Positions 25,164-33,213 of a DNA stretch of 64,000 bases are shown piece after piece. A program made the translations under genes and the position numbers. Source of the stretch: Clostridia bacterium (lineage in GTDB: Bacteria > Bacillota > Clostridia > UBA1381); assembly GCA_017935675.1 (NCBI GenBank), contig JAGBHE010000092.1:57185-121184 (forward strand). Direction: 5' to 3'. A model generated the notes under the pieces. The model was not told where the DNA came from. It saw nothing but the letters and a program-made list of their open reading frames with translations, and did no database searches. How positions within the stretch are numbered: position 1 is the first letter of the stretch; each line of letters opens with the position of its first letter.

Positions 25164-26858
25164 TTATTTTTCAGATTTTTTAAGGTCGTTGTCGCGTATT
25201 TCGGCACGCCTTATTTTACCGTTAAAGGTTTTCGGCAGCTCTTTTACATATTCAATAATCCTCGGATACTTATATGGAGCGGTGTTCTTCTTCACGTAAT
25301 TCTGAAGCTCCTTTGTAAGCTCGTCACTGCCCTCATAGCCCTCCGAAAGAACGATTGTCGCCTTTACATTAAAGCCGCGTATAGGGTCCGGCACTCCGGT
25401 AACAGCCACTTCAAACACAGCCGGATGCTCAACAAGAACGCTTTCAATCTCAAATGGACCTATACGATATCCGGAGGATTTTATTACATCATCATTTCTT
25501 CCCACATAGCGGAACATTCCCATTTCATCTCTGTAGGCAGTATCTCCGGTATGATAAAATCCGCCGTAAAGCGATTTTTCGGTATCCTCCCTGCTGAAAT
25601 TATATGAGTCAAGCAAGCCGCAGGGCTTTCTTTTCGCACTCAAAACTCTTATTGAAATCTCGCCTGTTGTTCCTCTCGGAACGGACTTGTTTTCACTGTT
25701 TAAAATATGCACGTCAAAGCCCGGTACGGGAAGTCCGATAGCTCCCGGTTCAGGCTCTGTCCACGGATAGATCGTACCGATGCAAAGGCAGGTTTCCGTC
25801 TGACCGAAGCCTTCATATATTTTATGACCGGTAAGCTCATACCACTTGTTATATATCTCAGGGTTTAAAGCTTCACCGGCAGTACAGCAATGAACAAGAG
25901 AAGACAAATCATACTTTTTAACATCGTACTGAAGTATCATTCTGTACATTGTCGGAGGGACACAAAAGGTTGTTACCTTATACTTTTCAAGCTTCTGCAA
26001 TATGTCCTCACCATTGAATTTATCAAAATCATAAACAAAAACGGCACTTTCTCCAAACCACTGTCCGTAAAGCTTTCCCCAGAGGGATTTAAGCCAGCCT
26101 GTATCTGAAATTGTAAAATGAAGGCCTCCGTCAACCACACGGTGCCAGAAAACTCCGGTCATTATATGTCCCAGGGGATATTTAAAGTTATGGGTTATTA
26201 TTTTCGGATAGCCTGTTGTTCCTGACGAAAACGCCATCATCATCATATCGTCAGCCTTAGTTGCCGCCTTGCCTGTCGGGCGTTTCCATTCCGTGCTTGC
26301 TTTTTCAAAGCCTTCCTCAAAGTCAATCCAGCCCTTGCCGGCATCCTTATGCTTTGTAACAAGCGTTACCTTTACCGTCTTACATTCAGCTCTGCCCTCA
26401 TCAAAATATTCTGTTGCATATCCGTCGCCGGTTACCACAACACACTTTATGTTTCCTGCATTGCATCTGTAAACATAATCCTTCGCTTTAAGCATATCCG
26501 TCGCCTGAACAATAACAGCGCCGATCTTATGCAGGCCGAGTATGCAAAACCAGAAGAAATAGCTTCTCTTAAGCACAAGCATAACTCTATCGCCTTTTTT
26601 AATACCCAGTGACTTGAAATAGTTCGCAGCCTTGTTTGAGTTAAGCATCATATCACGGAAGGTAAACCTTTTTTCTTCCCCGATATTTGATACCCATATC
26701 ATTGCAAGCTTATCAGGCTTTGTTTTTCCAAGCTCATCAAGTACGTCATACGCAAAATTAAAGTCTTCATCATACGTTAATTTGTAGTTCTGCTGCGCAT
26801 CCTCAAGAGATATAAAATCATCACGGTTAGCGCCTACAAATTTCTCATATATAGCCAT
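25164..26858 (-). CDS. AMP-forming acyl-CoA synthetase
   Basis: A 564-residue ANL-superfamily enzyme activating a carboxylic acid to acyl-CoA through an acyl-adenylate. The ATP loop MMMAFSSGTTGYPKI, YEGFGQTETCLC, YHTGDTAYRDEMG and the C-terminal catalytic-lysine region FNGKIRRAEIR are all present. Medium/branched-chain acyl or acetyl substrates are likely. As last gene of the operon with IlvE and 2-oxoacid oxidoreductase, it may interconvert branched-chain acids and their CoA esters; direction cannot be read. GGAGG precedes the start. Confidence 0.88.
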   Translation of the reverse strand: MAIYEKFVGANRDDFISLEDAQQNYKLTYDEDFNFAYDVLDELGKTKPDKLAMIWVSNIGEEKRFTFRDMMLNSNKAANYFKSLGIKKGDRVMLVLKRSYFFWFCILGLHKIGAVIVQATDMLKAKDYVYRCNAGNIKCVVVTGDGYATEYFDEGRAECKTVKVTLVTKHKDAGKGWIDFEEGFEKASTEWKRPTGKAATKADDMMMMAFSSGTTGYPKIITHNFKYPLGHIMTGVFWHRVVDGGLHFTISDTGWLKSLWGKLYGQWFGESAVFVYDFDKFNGEDILQKLEKYKVTTFCVPPTMYRMILQYDVKKYDLSSLVHCCTAGEALNPEIYNKWYELTGHKIYEGFGQTETCLCIGTIYPWTEPEPGAIGLPVPGFDVHILNSENKSVPRGTTGEISIRVLSAKRKPCGLLDSYNFSREDTEKSLYGGFYHTGDTAYRDEMGMFRYVGRNDDVIKSSGYRIGPFEIESVLVEHPAVFEVAVTGVPDPIRGFNVKATIVLSEGYEGSDELTKELQNYVKKNTAPYKYPRIIEYVKELPKTFNGKIRRAEIRDNDLKKSEK

Positions 26859-26887
26859 ATTTTATTCCTCCGATTATCTTTGTGTAT

Positions 26888-27439
26888 TTACTTTACAACA
26901 ACGGCAATAAATTGTGCTTCCTTATCGCCAAGCGCCTCTACGGCGTGGGGTATACCGGAATTAAAGTAAATACTGTCACCCTTTGAGAGTTCGTAGGAAA
27001 TATCTCCTATATACAGCTTTACTTTGCCCTGAAGAACATAATTGAATTCCTGTCCTTCATGTCCGTGGAGAACAGGAGGATTTTCATCAGGACTTACCGT
27101 AACAAGAAACGGCTCAGCCTTTTTATTTCTGAAGGTATATGCAAGATGCTTATAATCATATTCATGCTCACGCTTTACCGAATAACCGTCTCCTTTTCTG
27201 ACCATACAGCACATGGAAAGCGTAGGTGAGCTGCCGCTGATAATATCAAGCACATCCACTCCTAAAATCTCTGCCGCATTATAAATAAAACTAAAGGAAA
27301 AATCCTTATCCCCTGTTTCATATGCCTTATAGGTTTCCAGGTCAACACCAAGCTTTTCAGCCATTTCGGCATCAGTATAACCGCAGTCATCACGAAGCGA
27401 TGCAAGTCTTATTCCTATATCCTTTATCTGGTCATTCAT
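26888..27439 (-). CDS. XRE-family regulator with C-terminal cupin
   Basis: A 183-residue protein with an N-terminal lambda-repressor-type helix-turn-helix (IRLASLRDDCGYTDAEMAEKLGVD) and a C-terminal cupin barrel (HEGQEFNYVLQGKVKLYIG, LSKGDSIYFNSGIPHAVEA). Such proteins sense a small ligand and regulate adjacent genes. It lies inside the operon between the VorC and acyl-CoA synthetase genes, suggesting local control, possibly by acyl-CoA or amino acid. The inverted repeat at 32105-32136 is a candidate site for it, which is speculation. Confidence 0.87.
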   Translation of the reverse strand: MNDQIKDIGIRLASLRDDCGYTDAEMAEKLGVDLETYKAYETGDKDFSFSFIYNAAEILGVDVLDIISGSSPTLSMCCMVRKGDGYSVKREHEYDYKHLAYTFRNKKAEPFLVTVSPDENPPVLHGHEGQEFNYVLQGKVKLYIGDISYELSKGDSIYFNSGIPHAVEALGDKEAQFIAVVVK

Positions 27440-27462
27440 ATGCCACTGCTCCTTTCTGAAAA

Positions 27463-27996
27463 TTACTTATAATTATAGCCAAGCTCAACTGCCTTTTTAT
27501 TAAGCTCAAGCAAATTCTGTTTTTTTGCGGGAACAACCTTCTCCATTGTTTTTGCAACATTGTCGTAAGGAATTATGCCTGTTTTTCTGATCATATATCC
27601 AATCATTATCATGTTTGCAAGCCCGCTCATCTCATTATCGGCGGCAAGTCTTGTTGCCGGAATATAGTGAGCATCAACATCATCTCTCATTACCTTTCTC
27701 TCAATAAGGGAGCTGTCAACAAGGATGTGCGCTCCTATCGCTGCGGCATTCTCATATTTATCGAGCGACGGAAGATTCATTGCTATAAGTATATCGGGAT
27801 TTGTTACAATAGGAGAGCCTACCGGCTCATCGCTGAGGATAACGCTGCAGTTTGCAGTGCCGCCGCGCATCTCCGGTCCGTATGAAGGGAGCCAGCTCAG
27901 CTCCTTCCCTTCCATAAGACCCTCATATGCAAGAAACTTCCCGGAAAACAGGATTCCCTGACCGCCGAAGCCTGCAAGCAAAATATTTTTAGTCAT
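27463..27996 (-). CDS. vorC: 2-oxoacid:ferredoxin oxidoreductase gamma subunit
   Basis: A 177-residue subunit with MTKNILLAGFGGQGILFSGKFLA, the gamma-domain nucleotide-like loop, and ELSWLPSYGPEMRGGTANCSV, the family signature. It joins the alpha and beta subunits and ferredoxin in decarboxylating 2-oxoacids to acyl-CoA and reduced ferredoxin. The start at 27996 has GGAGG nine bases upstream and overlaps the beta subunit gene by eight bases. Branched-chain specificity is inferred from IlvE in the operon. Confidence 0.9.
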   Translation of the reverse strand: MTKNILLAGFGGQGILFSGKFLAYEGLMEGKELSWLPSYGPEMRGGTANCSVILSDEPVGSPIVTNPDILIAMNLPSLDKYENAAAIGAHILVDSSLIERKVMRDDVDAHYIPATRLAADNEMSGLANMIMIGYMIRKTGIIPYDNVAKTMEKVVPAKKQNLLELNKKAVELGYNYK

Positions 27997-28750
27997 CTGA
28001 GCCAGCCTCCTTATCAGCATATTTGTCCTTATAAACACCGAGAGGATAATAAGGAATCATATTCTCATCAATCCATTCAAGTGCCTTTGACGGAGTGAGT
28101 CCCCAATTGGTGGGACATGATGATATAAGCTCTATAAGTGAAAATCCCTTTCCCTCAACCTGATATTCAAAAGCCTTTTTAATAGCTTTTTTTGCGTTTC
28201 TGACATTCTTTACGTTATTTACGGCAACTCTTTCTATATATGCCGCACCGTCGAGCTGCGAAACCATTTCGCAAACCTTAACGGGATATCCTACTGTTTT
28301 CACATCTCTGCCGTAGGGAGAAGTCTGCGTCACCTGTCCCGGCAGGGTCGTCGGTGCCATCTGACCGCCTGTCATTCCGTAAATTGCATTATTTACAAAA
28401 ATAATTGTAATATTCTCGCCCCTTGCAGCGGAATGAACCATTTCCGCAGTACCTATCGCCGCAAGATCACCGTCACCCTGATATGTAAACACAATATTAT
28501 CAGGCTCTGTTCTCTTTACTCCCGTTGCAACTGCCGGCGCACGTCCATGAGCTGCCTGAACCATGTCAACATTAAAATAATTATAAGCCATAACGCTGCA
28601 TCCGACAGACGCAACACCTATCGTTCTTCCCTCTATTCCAAGCTCATCAATAACCTCGGCAACAAGCCTGTGAATTATTCCGTGAGTACATCCGGGACAG
28701 TAATGCAGCACGTTATCGGTAAGCGCGTGCGGTTTTTCAAATACTTTCAT
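27989..28750 (-). CDS. vorA: 2-oxoacid:ferredoxin oxidoreductase beta subunit (TPP-binding)
   Basis: A 253-residue catalytic subunit holding thiamine diphosphate. YCPGCTHGIIHRL is the N-terminal CxxC-containing motif, and QGDGDLAAIGTAEM to NNAIYGMTGGQMAPTT forms the TPP/magnesium site (GDGD...NN). It begins in a one-base overlap with vorB (TAATG) and overlaps vorC at the other end. This chain with VorB, VorC and the small ferredoxin makes a four-subunit enzyme of the VOR/KOR type. Confidence 0.92.
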   Translation of the reverse strand: MKVFEKPHALTDNVLHYCPGCTHGIIHRLVAEVIDELGIEGRTIGVASVGCSVMAYNYFNVDMVQAAHGRAPAVATGVKRTEPDNIVFTYQGDGDLAAIGTAEMVHSAARGENITIIFVNNAIYGMTGGQMAPTTLPGQVTQTSPYGRDVKTVGYPVKVCEMVSQLDGAAYIERVAVNNVKNVRNAKKAIKKAFEYQVEGKGFSLIELISSCPTNWGLTPSKALEWIDENMIPYYPLGVYKDKYADKEAGSDD

Positions 28751-29817
28751 TACCGTGTACCTCCTATTTTATCAGCCTCAGCAATTTTTTCAAGAACATT
28801 TTCAACCGTCGGGATCATACCGCCTGTGCGATTGCAAAGCAGAACCGGTCTTCTGCAGCGCGTTGCCAGCTCAATGTCCTCAATCATCTGACCCATTGAA
28901 AGCTCAACGGATACAAATGCGCGAACCTTATCTGCCGCTTCCTCGAATCTTTTTTTCGGGAAAGGCCAGAGGGTTACGGGTCTTATCATACCAACCTTTA
29001 TTCCCTGTTCTCTCGCTTTATCAATAGCATTTTTTGATACACGTGAGGCTACTCCGAAAGCAACTATGCAAACCTCAGCGTCCTCCATTCTGTATTCCTC
29101 ATATATCGATTCGTTTTCTTCGATTTTTTTATATCTTTCATAACGGGCAAAATTAAATTTTTCAAGCTCATCAGGCTGAAGAAACAGAGAGTTTATTATT
29201 CTCGGCTTTCTTTCACCCTTTGTTCCCGTCAAAGCCCATGATTTATCATACTTCTGTATTTCACCCATATCAAGTGTAACAGGCTCCATCATCTGACCCA
29301 TGGTGCCGTCAGACAAAATCATGCATGTCATCCTGTATTTTTCAGCAAGGTCAAAGCCCTTAAAGGTAAGATTAACCATCTCCTGAACAGAGGACGGCGC
29401 AAGCACTATCATATGAAAATCACCATGTCCCGCACCGCGCGTTGCATGAAAATAATCAGACTGTGACGGCTGAATTCCACCGAGTCCCGGGCCTCCGCGC
29501 TGAACATTTACAACAAGTGCCGGAAGATCGCAGCCGGCAAGATACGAAAGACCTTCGCTTTTAAGAGAAATACCGGGGCTTGAGCTTGATGTCATAACCC
29601 TTCTCCCTGTTGATGCTCCGCCTATTACCATGTTAATAGCCGCAATTTCACTTTCAGCCTGGAGGAACACTCCTCCTATCTTAGGCATTCTTTTTGCCAT
29701 ATATGCCGCAATTTCCGTCTGAGGTGTTATGGGATATCCGAAATAATGACGGCAGCCTGCCATAATAGCAGCTTCCGCAAGCGCTTCGTTACCTTTCATT
29801 AAAACCTTTTCCGACAT
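28750..29817 (-). CDS. vorB: 3-methyl-2-oxobutanoate/2-oxoacid:ferredoxin oxidoreductase alpha subunit VorB
   Basis: A 355-residue pyrimidine-binding alpha subunit. It shows KGNEALAEAAIMAGCRHYFGYPITPQTEI, ASTGRRVMTSSSSPGISLKSEG and VQRGGPGLGGIQPSQSDY, all hallmarks of VorB-type subunits, with a C-terminal transketolase-like domain (VGMIRPVTLWPFP). The operon partners support oxidation of branched 2-oxoacids made by IlvE, giving acyl-CoA and reduced ferredoxin. AAAGGA precedes the start. Confidence 0.92.
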   Translation of the reverse strand: MSEKVLMKGNEALAEAAIMAGCRHYFGYPITPQTEIAAYMAKRMPKIGGVFLQAESEIAAINMVIGGASTGRRVMTSSSSPGISLKSEGLSYLAGCDLPALVVNVQRGGPGLGGIQPSQSDYFHATRGAGHGDFHMIVLAPSSVQEMVNLTFKGFDLAEKYRMTCMILSDGTMGQMMEPVTLDMGEIQKYDKSWALTGTKGERKPRIINSLFLQPDELEKFNFARYERYKKIEENESIYEEYRMEDAEVCIVAFGVASRVSKNAIDKAREQGIKVGMIRPVTLWPFPKKRFEEAADKVRAFVSVELSMGQMIEDIELATRCRRPVLLCNRTGGMIPTVENVLEKIAEADKIGGTR

Positions 29818-29862
29818 TTAACTCAATCCTTTCCGTGCCGCTTGGCACTGTGTGATATTACT

Positions 29863-30066
29863 TTATTTTTCAACCGTAATTACGCAGTCCGGGCACATTG
29901 TAGCACAAAAAGCACAGCCTATGCACTGCTCCGGATCGGTTACGCATGCGGGATGATATCCCTTTGCGTTTATCTCTCCTGTCAGCTTGATTATTTTTTT
30001 CGGACAAGAATCCGCGCAAAGACCGCAGCCCTTGCATAAATCTCTTTCAAAAGTTACCTTAGCCAT
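29863..30066 (-). CDS. 4Fe-4S ferredoxin (delta subunit of the oxidoreductase)
   Basis: A 67-residue dicluster ferredoxin with CKGCGLCADSCP and CIGCAFCATMCP, each binding a [4Fe-4S] cluster. It carries electrons away from the 2-oxoacid oxidoreductase. The start at 30066 has GGAGG six bases upstream; earlier codons are not ferredoxin-like and lie within the upstream gene. It overlaps the ATPase gene by eight bases. Confidence 0.93.
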   Translation of the reverse strand: MAKVTFERDLCKGCGLCADSCPKKIIKLTGEINAKGYHPACVTDPEQCIGCAFCATMCPDCVITVEK

Positions 30067-30754
30067 CTTTTTCCTCCTTCTGCCAGGATTGCTCAACATA
30101 GAGCCTTACCGGCACAGCATTGCTTATATTCAATTTTCTGCAGATGTCCTCGCGAACAGCAGTAAAGGCAATTGGTAATCCCGACGCCTCGCTTACCGCG
30201 CGGGCGTATTCGAGAGACGACAAAACGTCCTCACACGTTGTTTCCGCACCTAAATTTGAGTTATTGACAATCGCATTAAAGCCTGCTCCTGCCGCCGCTT
30301 CAATTTCACGCATAACCTCAAGGGTAAGCTGCACATTTTTTGTAAGCGGTCTGAATTTGTTGATTACGAAAAACATGTCATAGTTATTTTCGCTTATTAT
30401 GGACGGAATATATCTTCCGAGCGCAAGGGCGCCGCGGTCATCTCCGCCCACATCAAGCACAGCATATGTGTCCCTGCTGTCCAGAACCGAATACACGTCT
30501 GCCGGCAAGGACGGAAGATCTACATTTGAGCCTGCAAATTCAGAAGAAATAAGCCTTATTCCCTGCTCGGCAAGCATTTCACTGCAATCCTTTGTTCTGA
30601 AATACGGATTTACAATATCAAGATCCGCTATCGCAACATGTTTTTCCTGTTTTCGGAGCATCAGCGCATAATTTATGGCTATGTTCGTTTTACCGCTTCC
30701 GTAGTGTCCTGCAAAAACAGTGATGCGCTTATATTTTAAAGAGTTACTGACCAA
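30059..30754 (-). CDS. ParA/MinD-like P-loop ATPase of unknown role
   Basis: A 231-residue SIMIBI-type ATPase: Walker A is GHYGSGKTNIAINYA, ADLDIVNPYFRTKD is the switch region and AVLDVGGDDRGA replaces the usual DxPG switch II. It begins with a TTG at 30754 that overlaps the 3' end of ilvE by 19 bases, with GCGAGG upstream, so it is coupled to ilvE translation. Its position before the ferredoxin and oxidoreductase genes suggests a maturation or regulatory partner of that enzyme, but no function is established that I can name. Confidence 0.8.
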   Translation of the reverse strand: MVSNSLKYKRITVFAGHYGSGKTNIAINYALMLRKQEKHVAIADLDIVNPYFRTKDCSEMLAEQGIRLISSEFAGSNVDLPSLPADVYSVLDSRDTYAVLDVGGDDRGALALGRYIPSIISENNYDMFFVINKFRPLTKNVQLTLEVMREIEAAAGAGFNAIVNNSNLGAETTCEDVLSSLEYARAVSEASGLPIAFTAVREDICRKLNISNAVPVRLYVEQSWQKEEKDG

Positions 30755-31800
30755 TTGAAATTATCCTCGCATTTTCCCCATTGAATACCGGTAATCGTAT
30801 CGTAAAGCTTTTGACTGAGGTCTCCGATTTCATTATTGTTAATTGTAAATACCTCATTCTTGTATCTAAGCTTCCCGACAGGAGAAATTACTGCCGCAGT
30901 ACCTGTACCGAAGCATTCCTCAAGTCTTCCGCTGTGTGCAGCTTCAACAAGCTCGTCCACGGAAATTCTGCGTTCCTCAACCTCGCAGCCCATGGATTTG
31001 CAAAGCTCAATTACCGAATTTCTGGTAATACCCGGCAGAATACTGCCGTTAAGCATCGGAGTAACGATTTTTCCGTCAATCTTGAAGAAAATATTCATTG
31101 CTCCGACTTCTTCAATATATTTTCTTTCTACGCCGTCAAGCCACAAAACCTGTGAATAACCGTCATCATGGGCTTTAACCTGAGCCGCCAAGCTTGCCGC
31201 GTAATTTCCGCCGGTCTTTGCATATCCGATTCCGCCGCGGACAGCTCTTACATAATCGTCCTCAATCCATATGCCGACCGGAGCAAGACCGTTTTCATAG
31301 TATGCGCCGCTCGGAGCCAAAATAATTATGAACATATATGTTTTGGAAGGCGCAACGCCAAGAAATGCATCTGTTGCAATAATAAACGGTCTTATATAAA
31401 GAGATGTTCCCTCTTCCTCCGGAATCCAGTCCTCATCAACCTTTACAACCGCCTTTATGGCTTCAACAAAGTCTTCCTCCGGAATCTGAGGTATACAAAG
31501 TCTTTCATTGCTGGAATTAGCACGCTTCGCATTCATATCCGGTCTGAAAAGCCTCGTTTTTCCGTCAACTCCGCGGTAAGCCTTAAGGCCCTCAAACATT
31601 TCCTGACCGTAATGGAAAATCATAGCTGAGGGTTCAAGGGAAATCTCACCGTAAGGAACTATTCTGGCATCATGCCAGCCAATACCTTCAGTGTAGTCCA
31701 TAATAAACATGTGATCAGTGAAGATTTTTCCGAAGCCAAGCTTTTCTCCTTTTTCAGGCTTCCTCTTCGGATTTTTTGTCCTTGTAATTTTGATATCCAT
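30736..31800 (-). CDS. ilvE: Branched-chain amino acid aminotransferase
   Basis: A 354-residue class IV PLP aminotransferase interconverting valine, leucine and isoleucine with their 2-oxoacids. It shows FHYGQEMFEGLKAYRG, FRPDMNAKRANSSNERL, the PLP-lysine segment GYAKTGGNYAASL, EVGAMNIFF, LPGITRNSV and ECFGTGTAAVISPVG, all typical of the BCAT-II-like group. It is the first gene of the fermentation operon, preceded by GAGG and by a ~290-base leader holding a candidate attenuator. Confidence 0.95.
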   Translation of the reverse strand: MDIKITRTKNPKRKPEKGEKLGFGKIFTDHMFIMDYTEGIGWHDARIVPYGEISLEPSAMIFHYGQEMFEGLKAYRGVDGKTRLFRPDMNAKRANSSNERLCIPQIPEEDFVEAIKAVVKVDEDWIPEEEGTSLYIRPFIIATDAFLGVAPSKTYMFIIILAPSGAYYENGLAPVGIWIEDDYVRAVRGGIGYAKTGGNYAASLAAQVKAHDDGYSQVLWLDGVERKYIEEVGAMNIFFKIDGKIVTPMLNGSILPGITRNSVIELCKSMGCEVEERRISVDELVEAAHSGRLEECFGTGTAAVISPVGKLRYKNEVFTINNNEIGDLSQKLYDTITGIQWGKCEDNFNWSVTL

Positions 31801-31869
31801 AATTCTACGCCTCTTTTATGTAATTTTTTTGATACACCGAAAGCAATCGGTGCTCTAAATAACCCGGAA

Positions 31870-31898
31870 TAAAAAAACTTACGGCTGTGCCGTAAGTT
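31870..31898 (-). terminator. Attenuator terminator in the ilvE leader
   Basis: On the minus strand, AACTTACGGC (31898-31889), loop ACA, GCCGTAAGTT (31885-31876) and then seven U. It is a strong intrinsic terminator lying 70 bases before the ilvE start and after the leader peptide, so transcription into the operon must pass it. Confidence 0.85.
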
Positions 31899-31926
31899 CC
31901 GAACGGTGGTGTTATATAACATAAAA

Positions 31927-32058
31927 TTAATAATTATTCAACAACTCATCATTACAAAACTTATTGGCACAACAAGCAGCGCTAACGATCGTAAAAACAA
32001 TTATTAGCGCGTTAATAATTATTATGTTGTCAACTAACAATGAATATGCTGAACCCAT
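31927..32058 (-). CDS. Candidate leader peptide rich in Ile, Leu and Val codons
   Basis: A 43-codon frame from ATG at 32058 to TAA at 31927 lies between the promoter and the attenuator. It reads MGSAYSLLVDN, IIIINALIIVFTIVSAACC and ANKFCNDELLNNY; 15 of 43 codons are Ile, Leu or Val, clustered at 7-25. The ribosome site is weak (GGA six bases before the ATG, AAAGG further up). Within the RNA, GCGCTAA/TTAGCGC can pair, and AACATAATAATTATTAAC can pair with a segment near the stop codon. Alternatively it is a tiny membrane peptide. Confidence 0.6.
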   Translation of the reverse strand: MGSAYSLLVDNIIIINALIIVFTIVSAACCANKFCNDELLNNY

Positions 32059-32096
32059 TATAAATCCGATACCTTTCTCCGAATTATCTTTTTCAT

Positions 32097-32125
32097 ATAA
32101 TAACACAATAAGCTCCGAATGTCAA
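32097..32125 (-). promoter_or_regulatory. Promoter of the ilvE operon
   Basis: On the minus strand, -35 TTGACA (32125-32120), 17-bp spacer, -10 TATTAT (32102-32097). Transcript start near 32090 gives a leader of about 290 bases. Confidence 0.85.
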
Positions 32126-32136
32126 GAGCTTATTGT
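32105..32136. promoter_or_regulatory. 11-bp inverted repeat overlapping the ilvE promoter
   Basis: ACAATAAGCTC (32105-32115) and GAGCTTATTGT (32126-32136) are perfect inverted repeats with a 10-base spacer that contains the -35 box. A repressor bound here would block the promoter. A nine-T run follows on the plus strand, so it could also act as a plus-strand terminator, but no plus-strand gene leads into it. The remainder of 32137-32289 shows no gene. Confidence 0.65.
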
Positions 32137-32289
32137 ATTTTTTTTTAGCACCGGTCTATTTTTTACATTTTTCTTAAAAATGCAAAGTTATCACAGCAGA
32201 AATAAGGTTAATTTATATAATAATGCTGCATGAAAGCTGCCGGCAAAATTCGGAATTTACCGCCTTTTCGTATTTTCTCCGCTTTTGTT

Positions 32290-33213
32290 TTAATCTTCTC
32301 TGTAAATCTTAACCATTCCAAAGGCATTTGATTGCTGCACAGTTTTATTATCCAGCTCCGTTACATTTACTTTTGTTCTGTTTTTCAAAATCTTTGCAAC
32401 AGCTTTCTTTATATTTTCTCTTCCGCCGACAATAACATCGGAAATATTGTAATTTATAATCTCCGATATATCTCCGGCAAGAATAGCACCGATATAAAAA
32501 CTATATATTTTTATGTCCGAAGCGTTAAAAATATTTTTTAAAACACGAACCTTAAACAACGCTTTATTAAGTCCGTTTTCACAGCTGTAATCATAGCCCT
32601 TTAACAGGTATTCACTGTCTGTTTCAGTTATGTCAAGATTTACGGCATCATTTAAAATAGTTTCGCTTGACAGTGCCGAAATCATTTCTCCGGTAAGTGT
32701 TGTGGAGAATTCTGTAATTCTGCCGTTCGTATCTGTTTTTATGAATTTTGTATGTGAGCCGCAAAGAACGCACAGACTGTTTTCATAATTTGCAATTCCG
32801 ATTATTTCACTTTCTTCACCCCGCATAACATCTGCTGTATCCACTGAATCCGCCGAAGTCCTGACTCCCGGAATAAAAGCAAACGGAATGCTTGTTATGT
32901 CCCTTAAATAAATATGTTGAATATTATCATGCAGCTCTTTTATTCCGGCGGGAGCTTGTACATGCTTCACCTCATATAAGCCGCGCTCCGATGTTATCAT
33001 CCCCGATGCCACTATGCACTCGATATCCGATTCCGTCAATTTGTTTTTGAGCAAAATCTCTTCAATAGCTTTTTTTATTTGAATTTTATAGCTTTCAGCG
33101 CTGTTTACCCGTGCACCGGATTGAATTTTCACCGTGTAAAATATGTTTTTTTGATCATTAAGATTTACTCTCGTATTTGTTGTACCGCCGTCAACGGTTA
33201 TGTATTTTTTCAA
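32290..33213 (-). CDS. dgoK: 2-dehydro-3-deoxygalactonokinase (DgoK family)
   Basis: A 307-residue sugar-acid kinase. MKKYITVDGGTTNTRVNL is the phosphate-1 loop, IECIVASGMITSERGLYEV and VRGEE-like DVMRGEESEIIG follow, and LCVLCGSHTKFIKTD and TGEMISAL are family marks. It phosphorylates 2-keto-3-deoxy acids at C6 before aldol cleavage. The start is TTG at 33213, overlapping the aldolase stop, with GGAGG upstream. With the aldolase it completes the lower part of a galactonate/uronate route; no dehydratase is adjacent. Confidence 0.88.
   Translation of the reverse strand: MKKYITVDGGTTNTRVNLNDQKNIFYTVKIQSGARVNSAESYKIQIKKAIEEILLKNKLTESDIECIVASGMITSERGLYEVKHVQAPAGIKELHDNIQHIYLRDITSIPFAFIPGVRTSADSVDTADVMRGEESEIIGIANYENSLCVLCGSHTKFIKTDTNGRITEFSTTLTGEMISALSSETILNDAVNLDITETDSEYLLKGYDYSCENGLNKALFKVRVLKNIFNASDIKIYSFYIGAILAGDISEIINYNISDVIVGGRENIKKAVAKILKNRTKVNVTELDNKTVQQSNAFGMVKIYRED

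Noticed and set aside
31801..32097. T-box riboswitch in the ilvE leader
   Set aside because: AACGGTGGTG occurs only on the plus strand and the AGGGTGG-ACCGCG consensus is absent on the transcribed strand; a peptide-type attenuator fits better.
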